NCBI GenBank assembly: GCA_964019425.1
Contig: OZ025792.1
Coordinates: forward strand, 1,116,001-1,180,000
Source of the DNA: Flectonema sp. DT1601
Taxonomy: Eukaryota > Euglenozoa > Diplonemea > Diplonemida > Diplonemidae
Direction: 5' to 3'
DNA length: 64,000 nucleotides
The position numbers and the translations under genes are program-made. Positions 41,340 through 53,482 of the stretch are shown in pieces; the first letter of the stretch is position 1, and every line of letters starts with the position of its first letter. The notes under the pieces were generated by a model. The model was not told the origin of the DNA, searched no databases, and worked only from the letters and a program-made list of their open reading frames with translations.

Positions 41340-42400
41340 TATATTTATGAACAAATAAATATCTGTATCGTACCAGAGTTGACTAAATATTTTTTTTACG
41401 ACCATATGTGACATATGGCGTAGTACACTACTATCGGAGAAACACCTTAAATTGTTATCTATAATTCAGTTAGAAAACTTGTGATATTTTGGTAATATAG
41501 AAACAGTAATAAACTTTAAAACACTCAAAAGATACGTGATAAGGTTAAACTAAGACGTATGACAGAAGCTTTATCTTCATTTCAGAATAGTAACCAAAAT
41601 GATTGATAATAGATTACTTTCTCGTACATAACAAAACTAATGTCAGTATAAGTTTCCAGAAATCGTTATCGAATCTGGTGATTCCGGGTCCACGTTCTAC
41701 AAGTTCAGCGCCCAATGCCTTGCAGTCCGTTACAGCGGATGTAAATTTCTTTTCTTTTTTTGTTTTTCGGTTATCATTACTTATTTTATATATGGTTTTA
41801 TTTCTTAGTTCGAAGCTAGTCACTACTACCGGAGCACACTTCTGCTACAGAATGTTGATTACTGTGTGATTGAAAAGTACTCTGACACATGGATTTTTGA
41901 GTCAGGCTTTCCACGATCTAGTTTAGATTTCTCTCTCTTTTTTTCATGTGTTTGTATGTATCCGTTTATCGAAAAGATAAGGTCACAATGATCAAGAGAA
42001 AGTAGTTAGTTTGAGCATACTTATATTGAATATAAATATGTTTATGTATCAAAAGTTAACTGTTGGTTAGTAAATGAGATTATTAAAAAAATGCATTTGA
42101 GAAAATAAGATCCAACGTTGCCGTATATTATGAGTGCTCCAGGAGGGTAACTCACAGTAACAGAGGACCCAAGCCGTAGCTGTTTCCGAAAAACTCAACA
42201 TAGAATGTTGAATTAGCTTCAACTGAAGTGATGTAATTTAAAAAGATTAATGAACATCAATCTTCAGCTTTCTACCTCGCCTAGCTTATTAAACTATTGA
42301 ACTAATAAGAATAAATAAAAATAAATAAATAAGTAAATAAATAAATAAATACACTAACAAGCATAACACTCGTAAAGCATCAAATATTAACGATAGATTG
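41340..42400. repeat. Dispersed block R5, longest copy
   Basis: About 1 kb, nearly identical to 54440-55440 and in part to 32030-32890. An 88-codon open frame (41603-41869) is the same in this and the 54-kb copy but is broken in the 32-kb copy and has no known motif, so it is left uncalled. It ends in a short TAAA-type microsatellite. Confidence 0.65.
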
Positions 42401-42559
42401 GCTGCCTGTTCTTGAATCGAACCACTCTCTGGATCGATCCGAGTTAATTCAGAAGACTCTCTCTTCAGGAATGAATTAAACTGTTTGGTTTTTATCTGAA
42501 TTTAGGAAACAATACAATCCACTGAATTCCCACTGATGCAGTCAGATAGCTGTTACACT

Positions 42560-42790
42560 ACCGATCACATCCTGTGAGTTGCGGTAGTTGCACACACTAG
42601 CGCACTATCTACTGAAGGCTCACGGTTCGGGGCACCATGTCGTCTCGCAAAGAGCTGACCGACATCGAACTCTCCAGACTGCCATGGCTTCCCTTTCAGA
42701 GTTTCCTTTGCCGTAAGCTAGGCTCTTGCGATCTTTGCTTGCCTTCTGTTTGACTGCTAGGGTTTGACTCCCAGACCAGGGGGGGCTTGG
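42560..42790 (+). other. GC-richer insertion with a 38-codon open frame
   Basis: Compared with 33020-33110, which has the same flanks, this copy carries roughly 200 extra bp of clearly higher GC content. A frame at 42637-42753 starts at GCACCATGTCG and would encode a Cys- and Leu-rich 38-residue peptide (MSSRKELTDIELS at its start). There is no other support for translation. Origin unknown. Confidence 0.35.
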
Positions 42791-43224
42791 ATTAATAAAT
42801 CAATGTTAACACGCAACAAATTAGACATGAATCAGGGGGGGCTGAGATTGGAGTAATAAACAAAATATCTTTTCCATTCCACATAAACCTTTTTTCATAA
42901 GATAATCATATGTGCCTCAAAAAAGAATCGGCAGAGCATTTGATTGAAAACACTCGGTTTTCTTATTTGTTTAGTTCATTATAACAAGAAAAAAACAAGA
43001 TCAAAAAGTCACCGGAATTGGGGAAGCTTTCAAAAGAGAATCTCACAAAAGAAAGAATCACTGCGCAAGCAAAATAATAACAAACAGGAACACAGAGCAA
43101 GCAATGCAACACAACATCACACTTGTATTTATGGTGCTTCAACAACTGATAAGATATCAATGGTTGAATTATGCTTTGATACACTCTGAAAACAACGTTT
43201 ACAAAGTTTATAAAAGGCAATGGA

Positions 43225-43500
43225 GAGAGACAAGAGAAGAGACACAAAGAAAGGATCGAGCGATCGTTTCTTTAGAACTCCATGTTGACAACTACACCGG
43301 AACAGGCTCAACGTAAACAGCAGGAAGACAGAAGTGAATCGCGGGTCACATTCTGAAGATAATAATGCTGAAGAAATAAACCTCATTAAGACCCAGGTAA
43401 GAATAGGTGATTAAGATAATCAAAAGAAAATTGAAGTGAGGATGATTAACAGGAAGGAACAACAAAGAATTCATTGAACTGAAACAGTTGCCCTGTCAAT
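43225..43500 (+). repeat. Dispersed repeat R2 copy
   Basis: R2 with the GATCGAGCGATCG palindrome. The end of the repeat is truncated after CCCTGTC. Confidence 0.65.
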
Positions 43501-44456
43501 AAGAATAAATAAAACTAATTAAAGGCAGAGATAAGAAATCGCTAAACCGAGGCAACAAAGTCGTAGATTCCATAAGAATGATAAGAAAATATATAATTGA
43601 GCCTTTGATCTTGGTCGATAATTCCTGAGGGGTGAAGTACAATGGGATTGGAGGCTTGGCACTGAAAAATCAGAATATACCCTTATGAACAACACAAAAC
43701 GTTTTTTTGCTTTTTTCGCAGTCGCTGACACTGATTTAACCTAAAAGTAAGAAGTCGGTTTTGGTTTAGTTTCAGCGATGCAACTAGAGAAAGGAAAAGG
43801 GAGAAAAACCACGGAGGGCAAAAAAGGAGAACGGAACTGTGATCTATCGGGTCAACTATGTTTCCTTCCATACAAAATACTAAAATATAAAAAAAAATGA
43901 GGAGAAAAAAAAGAACAGGAAAACGCTAAAGAATAACTGATTTTAACTAAAACTATACAGAAAATAGTAATATAACACTTGTTGATGTTTTGTTTGTGCA
44001 CAAAACAGTGAACTGACATAAACTGAAAAAGCTAAATGAGGTTACTTGTGCTGCCAAAGTTATTTACGGTACAAACAATCATTCTCCCTGTGTAAACGAT
44101 GCTGTCTCAGGACGCACCAACGAGAATCAAAGTTGCTTTTTCATTTAGGCGAAAGGATTTTTCTTGAAGTGTAACCAGAATTCGACAGGCTATTTGTATT
44201 TTTGGACCACTGCCCATAGAAAAGAATTGGCTTTATCATAAACTTTACAGCAAATAATAATATAACAACTGTGAATGTGTTGTTTGCGCACGAAACTGTG
44301 AACCGATGTAACTGACAAATCGAAAGGACGTTTACGTGTGCTGCCAACATTCTTTTTCTTTCTTACAACATTTCGTGAATGCAAAAAGAATACACCAAGC
44401 TTTAGGCTTCCTCAATTCTTCTCTTCCACACGAGGAAATATATCAATTTGTTACGA
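43501..44456. other. AT-rich intergenic DNA, no gene seen
   Basis: Patchwork of segments also found near 20030, 33830 and 46340. The part at 44060-44340 resembles 34080-34140 and 46340-46490 but is mostly unique. No gene. Confidence 0.5.
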
Positions 44457-46115
44457 GATAAGGAATCGCTAAACGCAGGCAACAAAGTCTTGGAATCAAT
44501 AAGAATGCAAGATAATATAAAATAAACGAAAAGTCTTTTTCAGTTTCTTTCTCAAATTAAGTTGCACATATTCTCCAACATTGATACCTAACAAGTAGAA
44601 AGCCTGAATCTGTGGAAATGGCGTCACGGCTTCGTTTGTACGCAGATCTGAATCACCTCCACACGAAGTGTGAATAGTGCACGTGACTCCACAGTTTAGT
44701 CTTTCCTTTTATTGTTTGCCTAAAATAAAGTACTTTTGAAAATGAAATCACAAAGGGTAGGAAAAAGAGAGAAAAACAATGCAACCTCCACCCAAGAAGT
44801 GTGAATAGTGCACGTGACATCGTAATTTCATTTATTGAGCTTCAATGGTTGAATTACGCTTTAACACACTCTGAAGAACAACGTTCATAAAGTTTATAAA
44901 AGAAAGAAGAGAGAAGACAAGAGAAGAGACACAAAGAAAGGATCGACCGATCGTTTCTTGCCCAAAGCGGAACAGATTCAAAGAAAACAGCAGGAAGACA
45001 GAAGTCAACTGCGGGTCACATTCTGAAGATAATAATGCTGAAGAAATGAACCTTATTAAGACCCAGGTAAGAATCGGTGATTAAGATAATCAAAAGGAAC
45101 AACAAAGAATTCATTGAACTGAAACAGTTGACCTGTCGTCATCCTTGGATAAGTAAATAAAAATAAAGACAACTCAATCAAGGCAGAGATAAGGAATCGC
45201 TAAACGCAGGCAACAAAGTCTTGGAATCAATAAGAATGCAAGATAATATAAAATAAACGAAAAGTCTTTTTCAGTTTCTTTCTCAAATTAAGTTGCACAT
45301 ATTCTCCAACTTTGATTCCTAACAAGTGGAATGCCTGAATCTGTGGAAACGGCGTCACGGCCCCGTTTGTACGAAGATCTGAATCACCTCCACACGAAGT
45401 GTGAATAGTGCACGTGACTCCACAGTTTAGTCTTTCCTTTTATTGTTTGCCTAAAATAAAGTACTTTTGAAAATGAAATCACAAAGGGTAGGAAAAAGAG
45501 AGAAAAACAATGCAACCTCCACCCAAGAAGTGTGAATAGTGCACGTGACATCGTAATTTCATTTATTGAGCTTCAATGGTTGAATTACGCTTTAACACAC
45601 TCTGAAGAACAACGTTCATAAAGTTTATAAAAGAAAGAAGAGAGAAGACAAGAGAAGAGACACAAAGAAAGGATCGACCGATCGTTTCTTTAGAACTCCA
45701 TGTTGACAACTAAAAGCGGGACAGGCTCAAAGTAAACAGCAGGAAGACAGAAGTGAACTGCGGGTCACATTCTGAAGATAATAATGCTGCAGAAATGAAC
45801 CTTATTAAGACCCAGGTAAGAATCGGTGATTAAGATAATCAAAAGAAAGATTGAAGTGAGGATGATTAACAGGAAGGAACAACAAAGAATTCATCAAATT
45901 GAAACAGTTGACCTGTCGTCATCCTTGGATAAGTAAATAAAAATAAAGATAAAGACAACTCAATCAAGGCAGAGATAAGGAATCGCTAAACGCAGGCAAC
46001 AAAGTCTTGGAATCAATAAGAATGCAAGATAATATAAAATAAACGAAAAGTCTTTTTCAGTTTCTTTCTTAATTAAGTTTCACATATTCTCCAACTTTGA
46101 TACCTAACAAGTAGT
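44457..46115. repeat. Tandem duplication of a 0.73-0.78 kb intergenic unit
   Basis: The unit starts GAGATAAGGAATCGCTAAAC at about 44457, again at 45187, and a partial third begins at about 45969. Each unit contains an R6 piece (CACACGAAGTGTGAATAGTG) and an R2 copy (44885-45155 and 45635-45940). Units differ by small deletions, for example one within R2 near 45095. Confidence 0.7.
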
Positions 46116-46126
46116 TTAGTTAGTTT

Positions 46127-46325
46127 AGTTAGCAAAATACAAACTGATGACTACGAGGGGTCTGGGTAGCCCGCATCAGTAAGGACCCAATCGCGAAGAT
46201 TGTAGTTTCATAGTATTGGCTGGAAGTGATCGACTTCCAGCCTCCACCTTGCCCAGAGGCTAACAGGTTGTAAACAACTAAAGAAAATAAAAGAGAAACG
46301 ATCTGGGAGTGGGGGGAAGGTGAAA
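46127..46325 (+). repeat. Dispersed repeat R1, head only
   Basis: The first 200 bp of R1 are intact, including the hairpin (46219-46241). The tail is replaced by other repeat DNA, and a detached piece of the R1 tail reappears at 46493-46560. It follows two TTAGTTAG-type motifs. Confidence 0.65.
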
Positions 46326-48433
46326 AGGAATTGGCTTTAACTTCAACTATACAGAAAATAATGATATAACACTGTGATTTTTTGTTTGTGCACGAAACCG
46401 TGAACCGACTTAAACTGATAAAGCTAAAGGAGGTTTACGTGTGCTGCCAACATTCTTTTTCGTTCTTACAATACTTGTTAAATGCAAAAAAAATAAAAAA
46501 TCTTCTTTCTTTCATATACATCTTTCTTTATAATACGACCACATGTCCCATATGCCCAAGTAGAACGTGAATCTGTGGAAATGGTGTCACGGCCCCGTAT
46601 GTACGTACCGACCAAGGGTTTGACACACGCAGCTGTAACCTATACAGTTCAGCCTTTCCTTTTATTGTTGCCTAAAATAAAATCTTCTAGGGTGGGAAAA
46701 AAGAGAGAAAAACTGATGATCTGCAGGGTGACTTTACAGCTCAAGTCTGTATAAGCAGCAAATAGAAAACAAAGAAATTATAAATAAAAGTAACACAGTC
46801 GAAACGGAAACTAACGGGAAGAGAACGGGAATGAAGAAGAAGATGCACAAATTGAAAAAATAATACTTCCCAAGAGAGGGAATCTGCACAGCTCTCAACA
46901 ACCAAACTTAATAAATAAATATCTGCAGAGTGGGTGAATGCTTCCCTCCGGAAGACTAACATTTGTATCAATTTAAATACGACTCGAAAAATCTAAAAAG
47001 CTGATGTGACCTTGAGGCCTTGCTTTCCATTCGAAGACGGGGTCATATTAAAAATGGGGAATATAAAATTACCACCGTGGGAGATGAGCTTCTTAAGTTA
47101 GTTAGTATTAATAATTATCAGTCAATCAATAAAAGGGTAAAATTACGTAGGACAACAAACAAGTTGGTTTGGGCTAAGATTAAAAGAAGTTAGTTAGAAT
47201 ATGAGTTTATTATAGAAGTTAGTTAGTTAAGACTCCTCGTCGAGGAAAATAATATTTAAAAAAAAAGGAATATTCCTCTTGAAACTTTTCACATTTATTT
47301 TATCTTAAACACGTGGAATCGCATAATCACAAAGCTACACAATAGAAAGCGCGGGGAACACCTTTCCCTTTCCTTTGACACACTCTTTGAGAGAGAGCTT
47401 GTTGTATCTGCTGGTTAGTATTAATAACTAGATTTTAGTAGCTAGTTAGTGAGTACTAGGATTTCTAATCATCAACAAGAACTTCAAAAGCATTGTTTTT
47501 CAGGGCAACTAATTTTTACTAAATCGTTTTGTTGGGAATGAGAGACATCAAGTAGTCTGAGCTGACCAACAGATCAGTAGCTAAACTGAATTAACGACAC
47601 CTTATGAGTAAGATGGAAATCAAATAACTTGCCGCGTGAAAACTTATCAATGCAATTTCATTAAAATAAAAATAAAAATTAATAAAAAGTCTCCAAAAAT
47701 ACAACACAAGTATTCTTAATAAAAGACAATACCGAACTGCAACGACGATGAAACAAACACCAAGCTTAACCAAATATATTTGGTGGTGAGGAAATAAAAT
47801 AAATAGAGAGGAAGAATAACATAACGCCACCGAATTTAAGAACATAACCGTGAACTTGATACTGTTCATGTTGTGACAAAACACATTTGAATATCAACGT
47901 AGTCACATTTAGTTCAACTTCTTTCATAAATTGAACAAACAACAAATGGGACAACGAATTCCTTGCCATTAGCACGACCAGCGTCATAAAACATTCGACA
48001 GCATTTTACATAGAAATCAATAAGAAAAGAAAACGACAATTCAACCACAAAGTGTCAACTAAACAGAAACCCATAAAAAATGAACTTGTACTCTTGACCA
48101 CTACCATGCGACGTATGAATTACGAGGAAAGATTAAAAAGGGAGAGCAGATGGACACAAGATAGCTCAAGAAAGTTGAAACAAATGTTTCTACGCAAGAA
48201 TAAAAATTTATAAAAGGACTAAGTCCATGGTTCCAACATGAGGTCAACTTCCCCTTACCTCCAGGATATTAAAAGGAGTCGTGTCCAAAGGGAAATGGGG
48301 ACTGCGACCGTTAACAATTCAGCCATAGCTCAAAAACAACTCGAACCATCAGAGAGTTGATGCAGCAAAAAAAGAAGAACAGCAGTATGCAGTAGGCAGG
48401 CAGTAATAAATCACTGTTGATGAACTGCAACAA
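46326..48433. repeat. Intergenic repeat mosaic and 3' flank of gene 6
   Basis: An R3 piece lies at 47105-47190, inserted into the flank block shared with gene 5; it interrupts AGCTTCTTAAG and the flank resumes at GACTCCTCGTCG near 47230. 46990-48433 otherwise follows the gene 5 and gene 7 flanks. No gene is supported. Confidence 0.6.
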
Positions 48434-51400
48434 CTAAATCTCAATTATCTTGCAACCTCTGCCATTCCTATCCAGGAATTCTTGTTTCATTAAAGAAAGC
48501 TCTAAAGAAGCTTCCCCTGTTGGTAAATTCCTCATCGTCATCATTGAACTAGAATTCGATGTCCTTGAAAACGAAGCCAATGGATGCATCGATGGCAACG
48601 GCGACAACGCATCACTCATCGACAATCCCAAACTCGATCTCATCGGCATTGACTCGCTTACTACAGAAGTCTCATCAAGCTTCTTATTCTTTTCCCAATG
48701 TCTTTGTTGTACTCGAGTTCGAATACCCTTGCACAGAATGTATCCTTCAACAAGAACATCAATTCCTGACTTAACTATTAAAATAATTACCGAAGCAAAT
48801 AGAAAATTAGAAGCAATTTGGAAACCGTAGTGTCCGGTGTTCTCTTCGTAGTAACCTGCTGCCATGAAGAAAAGAGCAGCTGCCTGGAGACCGAGGAGGA
48901 CGAAGTCGACGGTGCTGTCACGTGCTCGACAGTGCGGCCAGAGAATTGCTTCGAGTACAAGGAGAATTAGAAAGAGAAATCCTTCAAAAAGTTTCTTGTG
49001 TCCGCACTGAATTAAAGTTCTGGTATTGAGAGACTCCATAGCACTGATCGCAAGCATCGAAGCAAACTCCACAATACTAAACCAAACTACTTCCTGACGA
49101 AATGATCCAATCACTGTTCTGTAACGATTCACCCAATGAAGCTCAACATGATTGCTGACCCATTCTCCAGGTCCCATCAACAGTCGCTTCAATCCATAAC
49201 GAGCATCGTCAGCGTACACTGCCTGACTAGGAACTCCCTTCCTGCATTCTCTAAAGATAAATATTGGAACAGCAACACAACCACAACACGTTACCAATCC
49301 TATTATAAAGTGAAATGGCGTATTCGGGTGGCTCACAAGAGACATCCCACCTTGTGTCGTACCTTGGTATAAGAATTGGAAGACGAACAACGGAGCCGAA
49401 GGAAATCTCAGTAATCCCTGAGTGTCCAAACCATTGAACAACTTTGGGGCACAACTCGTACCTCCCCGTTCTGCTATCTTCAACATGAAGAAACACAATA
49501 CTGCAAACCCGAATGATATCATCACATTCCCAGCCACCATTCCAAGCGCATAACTGTCTCCAATTTTCCACTGTGTCGGGTGTAGAGGTCGAGGGTACTC
49601 CCTCGATGAATTATTTTGATCCCCAACACGACAGCTTCCAGATATCGCAACCAACCGCAAGGCTGGTCCCGCTGATGCACCGGCTCCCAAAGCAGAAGCC
49701 GCCGCAGCTGCCGAACCCACCTCTTCAACGGTCTCGGTCGTCTTCTTGTCGATCACTGGTGGAACTTCTGTTGGAGGTGCGGCAGTCTCAGGCACGCTAG
49801 TGGAAGGAACAGGAGTAGGAGGTAACGGAGAAGGCATCGGTGTCGGAATCGATGTTGGAGGTAATGTTGGCACAGCGGTTGGTACAGCAGTTGGTATTAC
49901 AGGAACGGAAGTTGGCACCGTCGGTACAGTCGGAATTGCTGTTGTGTCAATCGGTACGGCTGTCGGTAGTGCAGTAGGGACAGCAGTTGGAATGGCTGTT
50001 GGTACGGCTGTTGGAATTACGGTTAGGACAGTTGTTGGAACTGCAGTCTGTATTGCGGTGGGAATTGAGGTAGGTACGGCTGTAGGCACCGAAGTTTGAA
50101 AAGCTGTCGGGATAGCCGTTGGAAAGGCTGTCGGGATTGCGGTGGGGACAGCTGTTGGTACAGCAGTCGGAACAGCTGTCGGAGCTGCAGTTGGTATTGC
50201 CGTCGGCACCGAGGTAGGTACTGCAGTCGGTATGGCAGTAGGAATGGCTGTTGGTACCGCTGTGGGAATAGCTGTTGGAACAGCCGTAGGCACCAAGGTA
50301 GGTACTACATTCGGCATGGCAGTCGGTATGGCTGTTGGAATAGTTGTTGGAACAGCCGTAGGCACCAAGGTAGGTACTGCCGTCGGTATGGCAGTAGGAA
50401 TGGCTGTTGGAACGGCTGTGGGAATAGTTGTCGGAATGGCTGTTGGCACAGCCGTAGGCACCGAGGTAGGTACTGCAGTTGGTAAAGCGGTAGGAATGGC
50501 TGCTGGTACCGCTGTGGGAATAGCTGTTGGAACAGCCGTAGGCACTGAGGAAGGTACTACATTCGGCATGGCAGTCGGTATGGCTGTTGGAATTGCTGTT
50601 GGCACAACCGTAGGCACCAAGGTAGGTACTGCCGTTGGAACGGCTGTTGGTACGGCAGTGGGCACAGCTGTCGGAATAGCGGTAGGCACAGCTGTCGGCA
50701 CCGCAGTAGGAATGGCTGTTGGAACAGCCGTAGGCACCGAGGCAGGTACTGCAGTCGGCATGGCAGTCGGTATGGATGTTGGAATTGCTGTTGGAATCGC
50801 GGTGGGGACAGCTGTTGGCACCGAGGTAGGTACTGCAGTTGGTATAGCGGTAGGAATGGCTGTTGGTACCGCTGTGGGAATAGCTGTTGGAACAGCCGTA
50901 GGCACTGAGGAAGGTACTACAGTCGGCATGGCAGGAATGGCTGTTGGAATTGCTGTTGGCACAGCCGTAGGCACCAAGGTAGGTACTGCCGTCGGTATGG
51001 CAGTAGGAATGGCTGTTGGAACGGCTGTCGGTACGGCAGTGGGCACAGCTGTCGGAATAGCGGTAGGCACTGCTGTCGGCACCGCAGTAGGAATGGCTGT
51101 TGGAACGGCTGTTGGTACTGCCGTGGGAACAGCAGTCGGAACAGGTGTTTGTCTTCCGTAGAGCTTACAGGTACCAGATGACTTCTTGAGAGTGTAAATA
51201 AAGTCTGAAATTGCAATAATTTCATCAGCAGCATTCGCTACGGTTTGGGCAATTCCGCCGTCGAAGACTGGAAAAGTGGGACCGATACCGTATGCTACTT
51301 TTTGAGGGTCTCCATTATGACAGGTTACGTCTAACATATTACCAGGGTTAGTTATTAAACGGCTGGATAGAAAATTAGGCAATCCACCGAAGAAAGTATT

Positions 51401-52123
51401 GTCTCCCACGGCAAAGACATATCCGTTGCAGGCAACAACGTGTCTGAGTATGTTCACGTCAAAGAAAAACGTCCCCGAAGAGAATTTACTGTTTAGTATA
51501 CCGACACCTGGAGCACTGGTTGAGTATTCACTGAGGAAATATATCTTACCAGTGGACTCGTCTACGGTAACCGATCCGATGTCTCTGGTTCGTAAGAAGC
51601 TTCCTGAGCTGTCTACAGTTCCCATGGCAATGTCTGCCATTTCGAAGAAAACTATCCCTTCGTTTTGACATGCGCCATAGATAGTAGTTCCATTAGCAGC
51701 GAGTTCAAGACAACTTCCGATGTATGGAAATTCCATCGCATTCCTAGTGTCAACTGTACCACCACCAACAATAGGAATTACATGTAACTTACCAGGTTCA
51801 GCAGCAACCAAATAAGGTGTTCCTCCGATAGTTATTGAAGTAGCAGTAATAATGTTTGAAATGTAACTCTTTGTTAACAATGATGCGCACTGAGAAGTTT
51901 CAGGATCAAGCTGTCTGATTAGAGTACCAGAAAATATGTACATCCACTTGTCATAAACAGCCATTGTTTCTAATGTACCGTATCCAACATTATCAAGAAA
52001 AACTGTTTTGTAGCATGTTGCTAAGTGTACCACAGTCAGAAGGATGAAAAACGTCCCCACATGCCTGAAGGTACTTGCCGCCATACTGTGTGGGTGGCTG
52101 TGAGTGAAGAACATGTAAAACAT
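48434..52123 (-). CDS. Surface family gene 6: longest-stalk paralog
   Basis: Predicted 1229 residues from the first ATG (52123; alternative ATG 52084), the largest member. Head variants: FLDNVGYGTLETM, GTVDTRNAMEFPYIGS, VNILRHVVACNGY and CHNGDPQKVAYGIGP. The stalk is about 468 residues, with repeating PTLV, PTSV, PNVV and PSSV tetrads, and shares its membrane-proximal end with genes 5 and 7. The linker before the membrane part has KKTTETVEEVGS and GDQNNSS (GNENNSS elsewhere; shared with gene 7). The membrane module is intact. It ends KIIEI. Confidence 0.87.
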   Translation of the reverse strand: MFYMFFTHSHPHSMAASTFRHVGTFFILLTVVHLATCYKTVFLDNVGYGTLETMAVYDKWMYIFSGTLIRQLDPETSQCASLLTKSYISNIITATSITIGGTPYLVAAEPGKLHVIPIVGGGTVDTRNAMEFPYIGSCLELAANGTTIYGACQNEGIVFFEMADIAMGTVDSSGSFLRTRDIGSVTVDESTGKIYFLSEYSTSAPGVGILNSKFSSGTFFFDVNILRHVVACNGYVFAVGDNTFFGGLPNFLSSRLITNPGNMLDVTCHNGDPQKVAYGIGPTFPVFDGGIAQTVANAADEIIAISDFIYTLKKSSGTCKLYGRQTPVPTAVPTAVPTAVPTAIPTAVPTAVPTAIPTAVPTAVPTAVPTAIPTAIPTAVPTLVPTAVPTAIPTAIPAMPTVVPSSVPTAVPTAIPTAVPTAIPTAIPTAVPTSVPTAVPTAIPTAIPTSIPTAMPTAVPASVPTAVPTAIPTAVPTAVPTAIPTAVPTAVPTAVPTAVPTLVPTVVPTAIPTAIPTAMPNVVPSSVPTAVPTAIPTAVPAAIPTALPTAVPTSVPTAVPTAIPTTIPTAVPTAIPTAIPTAVPTLVPTAVPTTIPTAIPTAMPNVVPTLVPTAVPTAIPTAVPTAIPTAIPTAVPTSVPTAIPTAAPTAVPTAVPTAVPTAIPTAFPTAIPTAFQTSVPTAVPTSIPTAIQTAVPTTVLTVIPTAVPTAIPTAVPTALPTAVPIDTTAIPTVPTVPTSVPVIPTAVPTAVPTLPPTSIPTPMPSPLPPTPVPSTSVPETAAPPTEVPPVIDKKTTETVEEVGSAAAAASALGAGASAGPALRLVAISGSCRVGDQNNSSREYPRPLHPTQWKIGDSYALGMVAGNVMISFGFAVLCFFMLKIAERGGTSCAPKLFNGLDTQGLLRFPSAPLFVFQFLYQGTTQGGMSLVSHPNTPFHFIIGLVTCCGCVAVPIFIFRECRKGVPSQAVYADDARYGLKRLLMGPGEWVSNHVELHWVNRYRTVIGSFRQEVVWFSIVEFASMLAISAMESLNTRTLIQCGHKKLFEGFLFLILLVLEAILWPHCRARDSTVDFVLLGLQAAALFFMAAGYYEENTGHYGFQIASNFLFASVIILIVKSGIDVLVEGYILCKGIRTRVQQRHWEKNKKLDETSVVSESMPMRSSLGLSMSDALSPLPSMHPLASFSRTSNSSSMMTMRNLPTGEASLELSLMKQEFLDRNGRGCKIIEI

Positions 52124-52281
52124 AATACTCAAATAACTTCGTCAATCAATTCTACTCTGATGAGGGGCATCTTGTCAATTGAAACTTCTGCATAATTGTG
52201 ATAACTGATGCAAAGATGAGAATAAGAGTAAAATAATTTCATTACCTTGTCTTCAACAGAGTTAGAAAGATTGGGTGTAGA
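52124..52281 (-). promoter_or_regulatory. Shared 5' leader of gene 6 with upstream ORF
   Basis: Upstream ORF at 52129-52170. Hairpin at 52283-52303. Confidence 0.45.
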
Positions 52282-52309
52282 CTCCCAATAACCACTACTG
52301 GGAATCAGT

Positions 52310-53482
52310 TGCGTGGTACAAATGAATAATATTAAGAATGAAATATGTTATTCTCGTTGTTGAAGGTGATCTTTCAAATTAGAAAATTCTTTTTTCTTCA
52401 TAATCACGTGAGAAAATTGCCGCCATACCATAGAAAATTAAAAACTCGTAACAGGGCGCCGTTCGCTCCCAATTGTCCCAAGCATTAATATCGTAAAGTG
52501 CTTCAAAAACATTAATTCAAAAAAAGAAGTAAGTTAGCTACAATATGAGTTTGTTATGAATAATAGTTAATTCATTAAATTTAGTTTAGAAAGGAAAAGC
52601 TTGGAAAAATACATTGTTCTGCTGTTTTATTTAACACGGAAGCCTATAGAACGGTGGGTCTAGATTAACCCTCACCAGTAGAGGATCCAATCAGAGATTG
52701 TGTTTTTATAGCTTCAGCTCGGTTGTCAAACCATTCCCAGATACTAACAGGTTGAAAACAAAAAGAATGATCAGAAAGGTTTGTCAAGTTAGTTAGTATC
52801 ATTAATTTTAGAACAGAAAAGTGAGAATAAGAAAAGTAGAGATTAGTAAAAGAAAAGTATTCATTTCTGCAGTTTCCTAACATCAAAGGGTAATAGAATA
52901 TGTAGTTTCAGGAGCCTTAATCTTATACTACTTGTCCATTTTTAGGCCTTTATCAGTAAGTTCTAAGGGACTTCATTCTATGTTGAAGTTGCTATCATTC
53001 AATTTGGTTGTCAAGTTAGTATTAATAATTATCAGTCAATCAAAAAAAAGGGAAAATTTCGTAGGACAACAGTCCTACGAATTCGGTTGTCAAGTTAGTA
53101 TTAATGGTTATCAGTCAAAAGAAGGGGAGAGGGTGGGAAAATTCAATCGAATGCAAAAGTTCGTAGACAACAGTCCCACGAATTCGGTTGTCAAGTTAGT
53201 TAGAATATGAGTTTGTTATAAAAAAGTGCACTAAAATAAAATATAAAAAAGAAAAGTTATAAAAACACATTGTTCTGCTGTTCCATAATACACTGTGGAA
53301 TACGTAGTTTCAGGCCTTAATCTTATACTACTTGTCCCTCTTAGGCCTTCATCAGTAAGTTCTAGGGACTTCATTCCAGTTAAATAATAAATCGGATCCA
53401 TCAATTGGTCTATTTCAAAAGAACTGATTTCTTAATGTCCATCGGAGCTCGCCAGGACGGGCTAGCATATATTTGCTTTTGA
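52310..53482. repeat. Upstream flank of gene 6 with R3 and R4 pieces
   Basis: 52310-52530 is the flank shared with genes 5 and 7. 52650-52780 is the R1-like head variant. R4 pieces are at 52925-53000 and 53320-53482, the second being the 3' flank of the Josephin-like gene. Two R3 copies at 53021-53090 and 53096-53190 lie in tandem; the first carries a perfect 10-bp hairpin (53058-53081, stem TTCGTAGGAC, loop AACA). Confidence 0.6.

Noticed and set aside
41690-41760. Possible tRNA in R5 (GGTCCACGTTCTACAAGTTC)
   Set aside because: No TTCRANNY-type B box at the right distance and no cloverleaf that I can draw.
41603-41869. 88-codon frame identical at 54708-54974
   Set aside because: The R5 block is itself recently duplicated, so identity is no evidence of coding. 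The third copy lacks the frame and the product has no recognisable feature.
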